In this document: positions 33,446 to 45,882 of the stretch, in pieces
Layout of the letters: every line of letters begins with the position of its first letter
How positions within the stretch are numbered: the first letter of the stretch is position 1
From: Viola odorata
Taxonomy: Eukaryota > Streptophyta > Magnoliopsida > Malpighiales > Violaceae
Length of the DNA stretch: 64,000 nt
Assembly (NCBI GenBank): GCA_963691705.1
Contig: OY829543.1
Location: 52,928,564-52,992,563 of the forward strand
Direction: 5' to 3'
Made by a program: the position numbers and the translations under genes
Notes under the pieces: model-generated
What the model was told of the DNA's origin: nothing
The model's input: the letters and a program-made list of their open reading frames with translations, nothing else
The model's database searches: none

Positions 33446-33709
33446 CTAGCTCATCGGGAAGATTCTGGAGAAGGGAGATGACCGTCCGAAGTAGGGCATT
33501 TGTCTCGGCGATGGCAGCAGCTGTGGGTGCGACGAGGGCAGAGGGGTGGAACGTGTTTTGGGTTTTGAGGAGGCCGCTGGCGGAGTACCAGTGGTGGCCG
33601 GGATGATGGTGGAAGGAGGAGTGGTAGTGTCAACAGTGGACGGAGTGTCCTGCGGCTGTTGGGTTGGGGTAGCACTAGTGCGGGCTGCGGATTTCTTAGA
33701 TCTAGCCAT
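33446..33709 (-). CDS. Athila env-position ORF, truncated
   Basis: An 87-residue frame from an internal ATG at 33709 opening MARSKKSAARTS, the usual start of the Athila third ORF, followed by Thr/Pro/Ser-rich sequence and a stop at 33446. Intact Athila third ORFs run to several hundred residues, and I see no transmembrane segment here. The frame is open upstream to 33928. It is a remnant; function unknown. Confidence 0.5.
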   Translation of the reverse strand: MARSKKSAARTSATPTQQPQDTPSTVDTTTPPSTIIPATTGTPPAASSKPKTRSTPLPSSHPQLLPSPRQMPYFGRSSPFSRIFPMS

Positions 33710-34204
33710 GAGAGAAGATGGAGAGTTTGTGTGAGAGTAGAAGAGGTTGGGAGCACGGGAGAAGATGAAAGAAAAGTGGAAAGTGAAGAGGAAAAGGGAA
33801 GAAAGGAGTCTCCCTTTATGGTTGCCAGCTGCTAGCCGTTGCTCACATGCGGATGTGGCGGCTGGCGATTGGGGTCCATCAAATCCCAACTGAAAGTCTC
33901 CAACTGTCACGCTCCTGTCACCATCCAAATCAAAGGTTTAAAATTCAAAAAGGAAATTACCTAAAGGTAAAAGGGGAAAATAAGGAAATAAAAAGAGGAA
34001 ATAAAAATATATAAATCAGAATAAAATGGGAGGGGATTCGGGATGGAGAAAATCACGGGGTGGAAATAAAAAGGGAAAGAAAATAAAATTAAAAGAAAGA
34101 AAATGAGAATGAAATAAAATAAAATAGGAAGGAAGTAAGAAATGTGGGCTGCCTCCCATAGAGCGTCGTGGTTATCGTCTCGGCCTAGACGCTGATAACC
34201 CGAA

Positions 34205-37200
34205 TCAGAGTTGGTCAGGTGGTACAGCAACATTCATCTCCTCAGCGACGAATGGCTTGAACCCCTCATAGAATGTCTTGAGACGATGTCCATTGACCTT
34301 GAACGTGACTCCAGTGTCCAAACTTCGAATTTCAACGGCGTCGTGGTCATGAACGGTTGTGACAACATAAGGGCCTGTCCACTTGGTCTTCAACTTTCCT
34401 GCAAACAATCTCAGACGGGAGTTATAGAGCAAGACCTTCTGTCCGACCTCGAAAGACTTATGAGAGAGGACTTTGTCATGGTTGGCCTTCGTCTTGCCCT
34501 TGTAGATGAGAGCATTCTCGTAGGCATCATCACAAAGCTCTTCTAACTCCTGAATTTGTAGTTTGCGATGTTTTCCGGCTTCGTCAAGGTTGAAATTGGC
34601 TCTTCGAATAGCCCAAAAGGCTTTATACTCGATTTCCACGGGTAAGTGGCAAGGTTTGCCAAAGACAAGCCGGTAGGGGGTCATGCCGATGGCGGTCTTG
34701 AACGCTGTTCGATAAGCCCAAAGAGCGTCATCAAGCTTCAGACTCCAGTCCTTGCGGGATTGGCTGACCGTCTTCTCCAAAATTGCCTTAATCTCTCGAT
34801 TAGATACCTCGGCTTGACCGTTTGTCTGCGGGTGATAAGCTGTAGAGACACGATGTGTGACTCCATACTGCTGGAGCAAGCTGCTGATAACTCGATTGCA
34901 GAAATGGGTTCCGCGGTCACTAATGAGGGCTCTCGGAGCTCCAAACCTGCTAAAAATACGAGAACGAAGAAAAGCTGCAACCACTTTGGAATCATCAGTC
35001 TTGGTCGCCTTGGCCTCAACCCATTTAGAAACGTAATCAACCGCTAAGAGGATATACACGTTTCCATATGAATTGGGGAAGGGACCCATAAAATCAATTC
35101 CTCAAATATCGAAAATTTCACAAGCGAGAATACCTGTGAGTGGCATTTGGTTTCGGGCACCAATGTTACCTGTACTCTGACAGCGCGGGCAAGCTGCGCA
35201 GAACATGTAGCTATCTTTGAAGAGTGAAGGCCAGTAGAGTCCTGCTTCTAGAACCTTCATGGCTGTCTTCTTAGCTGCAAAGTGGCCTCTTTCTGTCGAA
35301 GAGTGACAGAACCTGAGGATGGAAGGGATCTCATCGGTGGTGACACATCGTCGGATAACTTGATCCGAACAAAACTTCCAAAGGCACGGGCTGTCCCATA
35401 TGTAAGACCTGGCTTGTCTCTTGATACGCTTCTGCTCCGAAGGGGATGAATCCGCTGGAAGGTGACCTGTGGCACAGAAATTAGCGATATCAGTAAACCA
35501 AGGGTAGCCAATGGCTTGGGCAAGACAAAGCTGTTCATCAGGGAAAGTTTCACGAATAGGAATAAGTGAATCATCCGGCTGGGCAGACAGGCGACTCAGA
35601 TGATCAGCTACAGAGTTCTCAGTGCCTCTCTTGTTCTTGATTTCTAAGTTAAACTCCTGAAGTAGAAGTATCCACCGGATTAGGCGAGGTTTTGCATCCA
35701 GCTTGGTCAAGAGGCAGCGGAGTGCGGCATGGTCCGAAAAGACGGTTACTTGTGTTCCCAAAAGGTACTGGCGGAATTTATCCAATGCAAAGACCACGGC
35801 GAGGAGTTCCTTCTCTGTAGTGGTGTATTTTCGTTGGGCAGCATCCATGAGTTTCGAGGCATAGTAGATAACATAAACCTCTCGGTCTTTCTTCTGTCCC
35901 AACACAGCTCCCAAGGCATTATTACTTGCGTTGCACATGATTTCGAACGGGAGCGTCCAGTCTAGTGCGCGGATAATGTGGGTTGAGATCAGTTTCTGCT
36001 TGAGGAGGTCAAACGCGGCTTTACAGTTCTCCTCGAAGATGAATTCAACGTCTCGGCCTAGCAGTTGGCACATCGGCTGGGTGATCTTGGAAAAATCCTT
36101 GATAAATCTCCTGTAGAAACCTGCATGGCCCAGAAACGAACGTACCTCACGTACACAAGTGGGGTATGGTAAAGACTCTATTACCTCTATTTTCGCCTTA
36201 TCCACTTCGATTCCCTTGCGAGAAACGATGTGTCCCAAAATCAGTCCCTGGTCTACCATAAAGTGACACTTCTCATAATTGAGAACGAGGTTAGTTTCAA
36301 CACATCTTTGTAAAACTTTTCGCAAGGTGAGTAAACATTCGGGAAAAGAATTACCGTAAACTGTGAAATCATCCATAAATACCTCGATTCCTTTTTCAAC
36401 GAGCTCGGAGAAGATACTGACCATACAACGCTGGAATGTAGCAGGTGCGTTGCAAAGACCAAAGGGCATCCTTCTGTAAGCGAATGTACCGAAGGGACAG
36501 GTGAAGGTGGTTTTGTCTTGATCGTCTAGGGCAACCGGTATCTGATGAAATCCTGAATATCCATCGAGGCAGCAGTAATGTGTTTTCCCAGCCAAGCGCT
36601 CCAGCATCTGGTCAATAAATGGCAAGGGGAAGTGATCCTTCCTCGTGGCAGCGTTTAATCGACGGTAATCGATGCAGACGCGCCACCCGTTCTGTATGCG
36701 TGTGGGAATCTGTTTGCCGTTCTGTCCCGTGGTGATTGTGATACCAGTCTTCTTCGGGACAACTTGAACTGGGCTGACCCAAGTACTGTCCGAGATAGGG
36801 TAGATCACACCAGCGTCGAGGAGTTTCAATATTTCTTTCTTAACGACCTCTATCATAGGTGGGTTAAGACGGCGTTGTGGCTGGCGAACTGACTTGCTAT
36901 CATCGTCTAGGTGTATCCAATGAGTGCACAGGGCGGGAGATAGTCCCTTGATATCCGAAATCGTCCATCCAATAGCTCTCTTGAATTCCTTCAGTAGGGC
37001 AACTAGAGATGTTTCTTCTTCGGTATCTAGTTTGCTTGAGATGATGACGGGCAAAGATTCATTGGCACCTAGGTAAGCATACTTCAGGTGCTCGGGCAAG
37101 ACTTTGAGTTCCAGGTTTGGGGCCTGCACAATGGAAGGAGGAAGTTTAGTGTATTCAGAGGGCAGAGGCTTTACCACCATATTAAATGGAGAATGAGGGG

Positions 37201-38170
37201 TGGTTTCCAAAACAGAAACGATCTCTCGTAGAGCTGGAGGGGTGACAAATTTGGATTCCAGATCTTGCATTTCCGCGAAGTTGACACTATTGGCTAGGGC
37301 AAGCTGCAGAGGATCCATAGAAAATAAGTCAGCAATCTCCTCAACATCTGGATCAACAATATCAATAAAATTGAGACTAGAAAATTCAGAAGGGAAACGC
37401 ATGGCATCAGTCATGCTAAATCGGATAATCCGTCCATCGAACTCGAGGGTAATCAATGCATCATAGACGTCTATCTTTGCACGTGCAGTCCTGAGGAAAG
37501 GTCGGCCTAGTAGAACATCAGAGGATTTAGTTCCTTGCTCGTTCTCCATGCTGATCACATAAAAGTCGGCTGAAAAGAGAAGGCTGCCGACTTGGACTAG
37601 GACGTCTTCAATTATTCCTTCTGGATAGATAATTGATCGATCTGCCAGCTGGATGACAACTCTGGTTGGCTTCAGTGGTCCGAGTTCTAGCTGAGCGTAT
37701 ATCGTCAAGGGCAAGACGTTGATACCTGCACCTAAGTCACACATAGCTTTGCCAATGTCAGTACCTCCAAGCTTGCAGGGAATCGTAAACATTCCTGGAT
37801 CTGCACACTTTGGAGGGATTTTTCTTTGAATAACAGCAGAAACATTAACACCCACACTAATTTTGTTCACGTTAGCCAATTTACTTCTGTTAGTGCATAA
37901 GGATTTCAAAAACTTAGCATAACGTGGAACGCTCTTAATAGCCTGCATAAGTGGAATGTTAATTTGAACCTTACTGAATAAGTCAAAAAATTCTTTTTCT
38001 TCTTTTTCTTTTTTCTTTTTGACTAACCTGTGTGGGAAGGGAGGCTCAAGGACTTTGATGATGAATTCATCAGAGAATTCAGAACCCTCATTATTAATGG
38101 GTGTTCCTGGTTTTCTGGAAGTGTAGACCTTCTTTTCCTTCTCTGCTCTAACCTCAACTTCTTCAACCAC
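34205..38170 (-). pseudogene. Athila 1 pol: protease, RT, RNase H, integrase
   Basis: The main frame (35102-38170, 1,022 codons) carries the aspartic protease with the Athila-type DLGAGINVLP motif (near residue 144), the reverse transcriptase (RRMPFGLCNAPATFQ and the FMDD catalytic box) and RNase H, then the zinc-binding start of integrase (H...CAACPRCQ). It stops at TGA (complement of 35102-35104), where the family has a Trp codon, and resumes in frame at 35089 with the integrase core: D in AVDYVSK, D in SDRGTHF, E in QAEVSNRE, down to 34205. In RNase H the first catalytic Asp is Asn (codon at 35930-35932). Both changes are G-to-A on the coding strand, as expected from cytosine deamination. 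Confidence 0.93.
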
Positions 38171-39772
38171 GGGCGTGGGATCAGGGTGCTCAACTTCTTG
38201 GGCAAGCGGCTGGCGGTCAGGTAACTGTGTGCCACTTCGGAGATTAATGGCACAGGCTCCGTGCTTAGGGTTTGCTTCAGGCTATGGTGGCAGTCTTCCA
38301 CCATTTTTCAGCTCCCTCATCTCTGCGGATAGGGTTTCAAAATTCTTTGTCATGGTTTCGTATTTTTTGTTCAATTCGACAACTAACTGTCGCAAACTAG
38401 GTTCCTCATTGTTTGGCGGAGGGGGTCCTTGCGGAGTTTGGTACTACGGAGCTTGATATTGATGTTGTTGGTTGTTGTGATAGGTGGGTCGTGGTATGAA
38501 ATTCTGGAGGTTGAAGGGTGGATGTTGTTGGTTCTGGAATGGATTTTGTGGTCGCATCTGGTTTTGCATAGGTTGCTGCTGGTTATTGTTACCATAGCTC
38601 AAGTTCGGATGACGCCAACCATTGAGGTAGTTCTGAGTATATGAATCCTGCTTCCTAGGGGCTCCATTATAGTTCCCTATGGCGTTCACATCTACTTCAT
38701 CTGGAATATGCGGACAGGCGTCCGTAGGGTGGTCAGTAAAGTTGCAGATGCCACATGCTTTGATCTGCACGGGCTGGCCGCTGGTGAAGTTTTGAATCAT
38801 TCCAGTAAGGGTGGAGAGTTGGTTCTCTATAGAAGCGGATCGAGCGTCATGCATGGGAGGGCTTAATTGGTCAACGGCACAGCATTCTTAGCCATGCGTT
38901 CTAGAAGAATTTTTGCGTTTTCAGCGGTTAGGGCAAGCATATCACCGTTACTGCCAGCATCTATTAATTCTTTGCTTCGCCCCCGCAGTCCCTCATGGAA
39001 GTACCCAAGGAGAGCGTGGTCAGGAATGTTGTGAGAGAGGCAGAGAGTTTGCATCTTTTTGAACCTCTCGTAGTACTGTCCAATGTTCTCATTCTCTTTT
39101 TGGGTGATGGATACTAGCTGTTTCTTGGTTATATTGGCCATGGAAGTAGGGTAGTATTTTTCAGTGAACGTCTTGAACATGTCGGCCCAGCAAGTAATGG
39201 ATAGGGCGGGCAGATCATAGAACCAGTTGCGAGCGTCATCCTCAAGCGACCACATGAATGCTCTAAGCTTAGCTTGATTAATATCCACCTCTGGGGGTTT
39301 TAGAGCTTCACAGACAGTATGGAGCTGCTGAAGATGTCGGAGGGCACTCTCTCTGGGGATGCCATGGAACTTGGGTAAGTAGTGGAGGACAGGATTTGAT
39401 AATCCAATCATGGGCAACGGTAGGCCATGCGATGCACCCAGCAGTGGTTTCGGTAGTAGCGTTCAGTTCCGAGATGCAGGGATTGACGACAGCTTTGCCA
39501 TCCCCACCGTCATCGTTGTCAGCCCCAGCAGGACGTTCGGGGTTTCGGTTCTCGTCAGCCATAGCAGGACGTTCAGAATTCAGGTTGTCTTCAACGTCTC
39601 GATCGAGCAGACTGAAGCGAGCAGGAGGTTCCAAAGTTTTAGGGGAAGGGTCAGACGGATGAGGTGTAGGAGCTGCAGATTGATTTTGCTTAGCAAGTTT
39701 GCGGGCTAATCGTTCTGTTCTCTGGATTTCTGGATCGAAAGGTAGTAAAGTTGCGTTGGAAGACCTGGTCAT
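38171..39772 (-). pseudogene. Athila 1 gag, broken
   Basis: Starts at the ATG at 39772 (MTRSSNATLLPFDPE) and continues through the conserved capsid region (LRAFMWSLEDDARNWFYDLP, then TEKYYPTS and YYERFKKM) and a CCHC knuckle C-x2-C-x4-H-x4-C near 38745, followed by a Gln/Asn-rich tail. Frameshifts near 39415 and 38865 and in-frame stops near 38443 and 38285 break it into four readable pieces. It would assemble virus-like particles if intact. Confidence 0.88.
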
Positions 39773-39805
39773 ACAAAAAAAGAAAAGAGCGTTAGTTGCG
39801 TTAAT

Positions 39806-39823
39806 CCCCGGCAATGGCGCTAA
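39806..39823 (-). promoter_or_regulatory. Primer-binding site of Athila 1
   Basis: On the - strand TTAGCGCCATTGCCGGGG lies four bases inside the 5' LTR. It is a diverged form of the Athila primer site seen intact at 42694-42711. Confidence 0.75.
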
Positions 39824-39827
39824 AATT

Positions 39828-41206
39828 TGATGTGTTGTCGAAGCACATACAAAAATAATAATAAAACCTGCAGGCAGTGTGCACAATAAATTGTGTATAA
39901 TGGTAACAGGATCGAACACAGGGATTAAGGGACCAATACTCAACTCAATTTGGAAAACTAAATAATCCAAGCAACAAGTAACCGAAAGGGGGGTTTTGAA
40001 TGCTTATTTGATTAATCTAATTATTAACTACGAAAGTAATAAAGAGTAATAGCAAAGAGTAATAGAAGTAATAAGAAATCAGAAGAGACAATGGTTCTCA
40101 GTAAGAGTACGAATCCGGTTGCAATTGTGGTCAGCCGGTCATTGGCGCAAACATCGTCTGCCCCGCTGATAGACGCACTATAGGGACCAGGTACGCTTAG
40201 GTCCCCTGCTTACCTTCGTAATAGAAGTTATCCCAAGGTACGCTTATGGGTTAACCTTGACCGTCCGCCGTCCTCCAAGGTACGCTTATGGAGGCAACAC
40301 TCAGATGCCCATGAAGAGGAGGTAAGATGTGTCTAGGGCGAGACACTCGGTACGCTTGAGGCTCTGCCCTAACGACTTGTCCAATCCAATTGGGGGATAC
40401 CAGGTTTCCAGTCAGGACCGGTATGGTTATCTGCTCTACCCTGCAGCTTCGCGTTAGGTATAACAACAGAGACGATTATAATTAATCTAGTTCAATTAAT
40501 AGGTGATCAAACTACTAATTACCCTAGGTAATTTGACAATTAATTATTGAACAAGAGGATACCAACACAGGATTTATGAAGTACAATCTGACCTCACGGC
40601 TTCCCTTACAACCTTCAATCGACTCTTGCCAAGAACAAGAGGTTTTAGCCACACATATTAAAAATAAAAACAATCAGGTAAATAAATTGCATAAGTAAAT
40701 TAGAAGAAAAGATGAAGAAGAATTCTTATGGATTACCGGCCGGAGCAACTGCTCCGGTTTATTAAAAAGAAAAGATTGCCGAAGGCAGTGGTGGCGCTAA
40801 GAGTCAGCGGGAGAGAATAAGAGAAGAAGCTCCTAAAAACCTAATTACTAAAGTATTTATATGCTTATTACAAATTAAACTCCTAATCTAATTTGAATCC
40901 AACTCCCCAAAGGACTTCTACTGCGATTGGGACTTCTGGCGCCTTCATTGAGCAGATCCGATATTTTTCCTTTATTGCGCTAGTTTCCTTTTCTCGCTAG
41001 GACACTGCTGCTTTCCGCGAACGTCCAGCTGCTAGGCCTAGCTGCTCCAATGCATCCAGAAAGTGATAGAAAACTTTCCTTTTCGTATTTTCCTCTTAAT
41101 TTGCCCAGATCTGCCAAAAGTGAATAAACACAGTAACATAAGTAGCATTATGATCTAAAAAGGCACATAAAAGAGGGAAGAATTATGGACATAAAACGCT
41201 CTATCA
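39828..41206 (-). repeat. Athila 1 5' LTR
   Basis: Partner of 29672-31050. It is followed on the right by the GCGTT duplication. Confidence 0.93.
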
Positions 41207-42693
41207 GCGTTCAAGGTCCCGAATCTCCATTCGGGCCCCTGAAGGGCGAAGAATGACATTTCCACGTGTCCTCTTTCCAAAGCTTCCACGTGATCCCTCT
41301 GATGCTTCTCTGAAAGTTCTGCACTGATCACAAAATACCTACCCTCTGACTGTCCCAGACCTTGAGCCCAATCCAGACCTGCCAAAGCTGGTCAAACCAG
41401 ACCAAGAAAACCAGCTTTGTGCTTTTTCAGCTTTGTGCTTTAAGGAGCATGGATCCATTGTAATAGGCTTTCTTTAAATGCATTTTGTTCCTTAGTTGGG
41501 CAGAAGATATTTTGTGATTGTATTTTCTAGCTTAAATAGAGGATCATAGGAGTAGTTTAGGACATCCAATCCCTTAACACATAAGAGAGTTTCAGAATTT
41601 TTAGTTTGAGTTTTCTTAGACTTCTCTCTAGTTTATCTCTCTAGTTCTTGTTAGCATCCTTCTCCTTTGTCGTCGGGCTTCAAACGTTTAGTAATCAAGT
41701 CTTCTTCCCTTAATCTATTTCTTTACTTATTATGCTCTCTTTAATTGTTATTTATTTATCTTCAAGCATGCGTAGCTAAATCTTTAGTTCTTAGCAAAGG
41801 TAATTCAAGGGTTGCAAGGGTAGATTCGAGGCCTAAACGTGCTTAATATATTCTTGCTGCCATATTTAATTGCTTATCATTTTAATTACATTTTCACTTG
41901 TGGTAATTGGAGGCTTGATCAACTGATAATTTCTATGAGTAAATGTTGTCATCCATGTGATAAATATGGAAGGAAAGTTGCATGGAATAAGTAGACATCT
42001 ATCTAGTAGTAACTGCGCTGATGTGGTCTCGACTAGCTAGGGTAAGTAGTTGATTAGAGCGAGGTCACGAGCCTGACAAACTGGGGGACTTTTAGCTCTA
42101 GATCTGTCTTTTCTTATCTTCATGGGCAGTCTGAATATGGCTCTCCCGCATTCGTGCCTGGAGAGATGACGGGCTGTCAAGACTACCTCATATGTGAAAT
42201 AGGGGGTAGTTTCTCTTAAGAGAAAAGTAGGGGATATCCGAGGAATCTGGTCCCTATGTCATTTCTATGCATGCATGAGTAGAATATTTCTGTACTGATG
42301 ACGATCGGGCCCCCGAATGCAACCTAGGAATACCTTTTGCTAAGATCCTTCTTTATCTGACTTATTGTGTTTATTTATCTCTCTGTTTTATTATTTTGAC
42401 TTTGCTCACTGATTTGTTATATTTTACCATTCAGGACCCCGAACTGACGACTCGAGATCCCGATTACTGCTTTCATAATTAGAATTGTTAGCTCCAAATC
42501 TCTCTTGGCTAACTTGCTTAGTCAACAAAACCCCCCTATGTGTTACGTTTCTGTGTTTTTGTTCTGTGTTATCATTCAAGACTTTGAATCAGTCTCTCCC
42601 AATCCCTGTGTTCGACCTTGACTACCAGTGTACACATTATCTATTGTGCACATATTTTCAGGCATTATAAATTGTATTTGATTGACGATCAAA

Positions 42694-42711
42694 TTGGCGC
42701 CGTTGCCGGGG
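42694..42711 (+). promoter_or_regulatory. Primer-binding site of Athila 2
   Basis: TTGGCGCCGTTGCCGGGG, the classic Athila primer site, two bases after the LTR end. It proves the + orientation of this second element. Confidence 0.85.
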
Positions 42712-42747
42712 ATTGTTTCAGGACTTATTTATTTTTCTTGTTTGTAT

Positions 42748-43304
42748 GACCAAGAGATCTGCACCAGACCTATTACCTCTCGATCACGAGCTCACTAGGA
42801 CATGCCATGGAAGGATTCAATACCCCGTATGGCTAGAACAACAACCAGGGCTGGAAACAGCCTAATTATGGATGGAACAACTCTCAACATTCGGGACCTC
42901 GACAACAGCAACAGAACCCCTATGGCAATCGCCCTCCTCCCTTCAACATGCAGAACTTCATGCCTTGGCCTACGTATCACAACAACCAGTACCAATATCA
43001 GCCCCCTCAAGATCATACTTTTTTCGGGGTCCCGAATGACGAAACCGCCAATAATAAGAAAAGAATCGCAGATCTTGAGCAACAAGTAAACATCGCGATG
43101 GCCGAGATGAAAGAACTAAAAAATGGAGGAAGATTTCCAGGGCAAACGGAGGCCAACCCGAAGCACAATGTATGTGCCATGAACCTCCGTAGTGGTTTCG
43201 AAGTACCTTCCTGCGTCCATCCAGACCCCGATTCTGAAAAGCTCACTCGGGCCCCCGAAGATGATAATGTTATTCAAGGTCCCGAATATGACAACAACGC
43301 ATAG
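42748..43304 (+). pseudogene. Athila 2 gag, internally deleted
   Basis: Starts MTKRSAPDLLPLDHE at 42748, matching the gag start of Athila 1. It then jumps near 42800 to the Asn/Gln-rich C-terminal tail (PYGNRPPPFNMQNFMPWP, then KNGGRFPGQTEANPKHNVCAMNLRSG). The whole capsid and the zinc knuckle are missing. It ends in a stop at 43304, where the MITE arm resumes. Confidence 0.8.
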
Positions 43305-43481
43305 CTGATATATATATTTCCGGTTCTACCGGTTTTTTTTAGGGTTAGAGAATTGGACCGAACCGGAACTTTTCTGTACGGGTAAAAAAAAAACCAGGCC
43401 GGTCCGGTCCGGGTCAAAAAAGGACGGTTCCGGTCCGGTTTTTAGGCCGGACCGGTTCTTGTATACCCCTAACAATTTTAG

Positions 43482-44629
43482 CTTGCGTTGGAAATGGATA
43501 CGAAGGCATGTCACGTAATATTTTCCATCTTCTCTTTCATACTCCAAATGTTCATTCTATACAACATCTTAATGAAGAATGCGCCCGATTAAAGGTTTCC
43601 TTACGACCCCTCGGTGGTTGCCCTTATTGAAAATCAGGTAAATGATACCTTGTATTCTTGTAAGGTTTCAGATACCCATTAACATCAGGATATCCAGCAT
43701 CTACTACGTAATACTTACTTAATATCATAAATAAGTTAACGTTATTAACACAGTAATAATTATTATCATAAATAAATAAACGTTATGAAAAAGTGTTATT
43801 AACCTGGAGGAGGTTGAAGGAATTTTCATTCTGGATTGTTAACTACATAATTGAAAATGCGAGTATCATAGGCTGTGTCTTCCCATCCAGCGCAAGCAAA
43901 AATGAATTGCATGTCAAAGCTACATGCTGCCATGATATTTTGAGTTGGGATACCTTTTCTGCCAATGCATCTAACTTGATCTTCTGGAGCGACACAAGCA
44001 TATACATGTGTTCCGTCTATGGCTCCAATACAATCGTAAAAGAAATTGTAATCAATTCTTGGTTGTATTAAATATGCATAACGTATATATAAATATAAAA
44101 TGTAAATGAAATTAATTATTTATCATACCTTAAAATATGACATATATTTTGTATCATTCAAAATTTGTGGCGGGACACTATTGAAATCTCCAGGACGAAT
44201 GATGTGCTCTGATAATGACCACACAACATCTAACACCTGATTAAAAACTCTACTAATTGTTTCACTAGAGTGTTGAAATCGTTCACAAATGTGCCTGTTT
44301 GAAGCACCTAAGGCGACAGTATATAAAAACATACACACTTTCTTAAGAACTGACATTCTTCATGATGACTCCAAATTGCAAGATGAATGTAATGTGCCCA
44401 CTAGTTCTAGTATTGTATCTTTATCCATCCTAAACATATTTATAGACCGTGAATCCTTTCCAGACAATATCTCAGTCAACCATTTCATTCTTGTTTGGTA
44501 TGAAGTCATACACGGTTCTTTGTACATGTAAGTGCAAAAATACGTACTGATAAATGCAGTCGTAGCAGTCATTAACCACCAAAACTCTTCGTCATTTTCT
44601 TCATTCATTTCTGGAAAATACAAGTACAA
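43482..44629 (-). pseudogene. PIF/Harbinger DDE transposase, main part
   Basis: From 44629 leftward it has an N-terminal domain with MFRMDKDTILELVGTL, a helix-turn-helix region (VALGASNRHICERFQHSSETISRVF), an intron near 44050-44130, then DCIGAIDGTHVYA with the first catalytic Asp, GWEDTAYDTRIF with the second, and RAHSSLRCCIE with the catalytic Glu just before a TGA. Two Arg/Trp codons have become TGA near 43530-43545, and there is a frameshift near 44358. This is an inactive, CpG-decayed transposase. Confidence 0.88.
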
Positions 44630-44712
44630 TGCATGGGTCCATTAATACTATATATATATTATTTTATATTTTGGGGAATCGGGTACTTAATTTCATACAG
44701 TATGAATGGATT

Positions 44713-44849
44713 AATTTGGGGGATTAATTTTCTCATGAAAAACCTTTTTATTTATTTATTCTATTTTTTAATATTATCACATATATATATGAAATTAATA
44801 GAATAAATAAATAAAAAGGTTTTTCATGAGAAAATTAATCCCCCAAATT
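44713..44849. repeat. Perfect 53-bp inverted repeat (hairpin)
   Basis: 44713-44765 and 44797-44849 are exact reverse complements over 53 bp with a 31-bp AT-rich spacer. The arms start AATTTGGGGGATTAATTTTC. It lies between ORF2 and ORF1 of the Harbinger element. Confidence 0.95.
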
Positions 44850-45221
44850 GACATCAAAGCTCCAATATATACTAAAAACTGTGTATAAGGTAATTAATTA
44901 TATAAGTGGAAGAGAAAGACAGGAGGAAGTGAAGCATATGCATGAAAGTTTATACATAACTAAATACATGTAATTAATATAGGGTTAGTAATAGAAGAAA
45001 ATGGTAAATCATACTGATTTGGAGGGGAGAAAAGTAAACGTATGTCCATTAATTAGAAGAAAAAAAATGTGAATTAATAAAAAGTTTAGAAATTAATTAA
45101 TAAAGAGATATACATGTGTGTACCTTGATTGAGTGAAGTAGTTATAAAGTTTTCCTTTGGTGGAGAAGACAATCAAAGCCAGCTCAGCATCGCAAAGAAC
45201 AGAGATCTCATGAGGTTTCTT

Positions 45222-45312
45222 GAGCAGCAGAGGAGTCGGGAAGATAGGAGTGAAAGAGAGCTTTCCTGAGCAGCAGAGGAGTCGGGAAGATGGGAGTGAA
45301 AGAGAAGTAGAG
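45222..45312. repeat. 46-bp tandem duplication
   Basis: GAGCAGCAGAGGAGTCGGGA occurs at 45222 and 45268 with nearly identical following sequence. Confidence 0.8.
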
Positions 45313-45452
45313 CTTAATAAAGATGGGAGTTTTAATTAAGAAAAGTGAAGCTATCATGCAGTAGTAGTGGCATGTTCATTATGGTTTGATGGAAGTGGTT
45401 AGGCAATAAATTTCTTGCAGCTGGACAAGTGTGGTACTGTACCATATCAATT

Positions 45453-45669
45453 AATAAGAAAATTCTAGCATAACACTCATATATAATATCTAATATGGGA
45501 CCTGAGATTGTCATCAAACTTGCAATACAAATAATAAGAAAGTTCTAACATAACACTCATACATAATAACTAATACGGGACCTGAGATTGTCATCAAACT
45601 TGCAATACAAATAATAAGAAAATTCTAACATAACACTCATACATACTAAACTAATACGGGACCTGAGCA
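45453..45669. repeat. 80-bp tandem repeat, about 2.7 units
   Basis: Units begin AATAAGAAA at 45453, 45533 and 45613 and end around GGGACCTGAGATTGTCATC. They are about 94 percent identical and lie inside the Harbinger element. Confidence 0.9.
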
Positions 45670-45882
45670 TTACTACTTATTCGGCCCATAATGGATAAAA
45701 TTATAAGTCAGTCAGTTCAGCTTGTGTTCTGGTGAATCGAGCTCTAGATAGACCTCTCTCTTTAGTTTATCTTCAAGAAATGCAGTCGCAAACATAAAAA
45801 TGTCACCGTTGATATCGAGCCTGGTATGGTTTTTAGGTCAGCCACAATAGCTCTCAGGCTAGGGACTTTAGGTTCAGTAACT

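Larger units (their letters stand above)
29672..41206 (-). mobile_element. Complete Athila-lineage Ty3 retrotransposon 1
   Basis: 11,535 bp with two 1,379-bp LTRs (29672-31050 and 39828-41206) that differ at roughly 1.7 percent of sites by eye, flanked by exact GCGTT duplications (29667-29671 and 41207-41211). Reading leftwards it has a primer site, gag, pol (protease, RT, RNase H, integrase), an env-position ORF, a purine tract and the 3' LTR. A Tat solo LTR (31427-31998) lies in the 3' untranslated region. Gag and pol each carry inactivating lesions, so mobility would need trans help. Confidence 0.95.
29470..43304 (+). mobile_element. Truncated Athila element 2 (+ strand), split by Athila 1
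   Basis: The 5' LTR runs from TGATAGCATATTTTT (29470) to GACGATCA (42691), interrupted at 29672-41206 by Athila 1. Without the interruption it is about 1.68 kb. A tRNA-complementary primer site and a deleted gag follow. The element breaks off at about 43304 at the junction with the MITE, with no pol and no 3' LTR. Confidence 0.75.
29451..43471. mobile_element. hAT-type MITE split by Athila elements
   Basis: The ends TAGGGGTGTACA (29451) and TGTATACCCCTA (43471) are inverted, and an exact 8-bp duplication ACAATTTT flanks them (29443-29450 and 43472-43479). An 8-bp target site and a TAGGGGTG end fit hAT. Only 19 bp remain on the left of the internal insertion. The right arm (about 43310-43471) is rich in CCGGACCGG-type repeats. 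No transposase. Confidence 0.82.
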
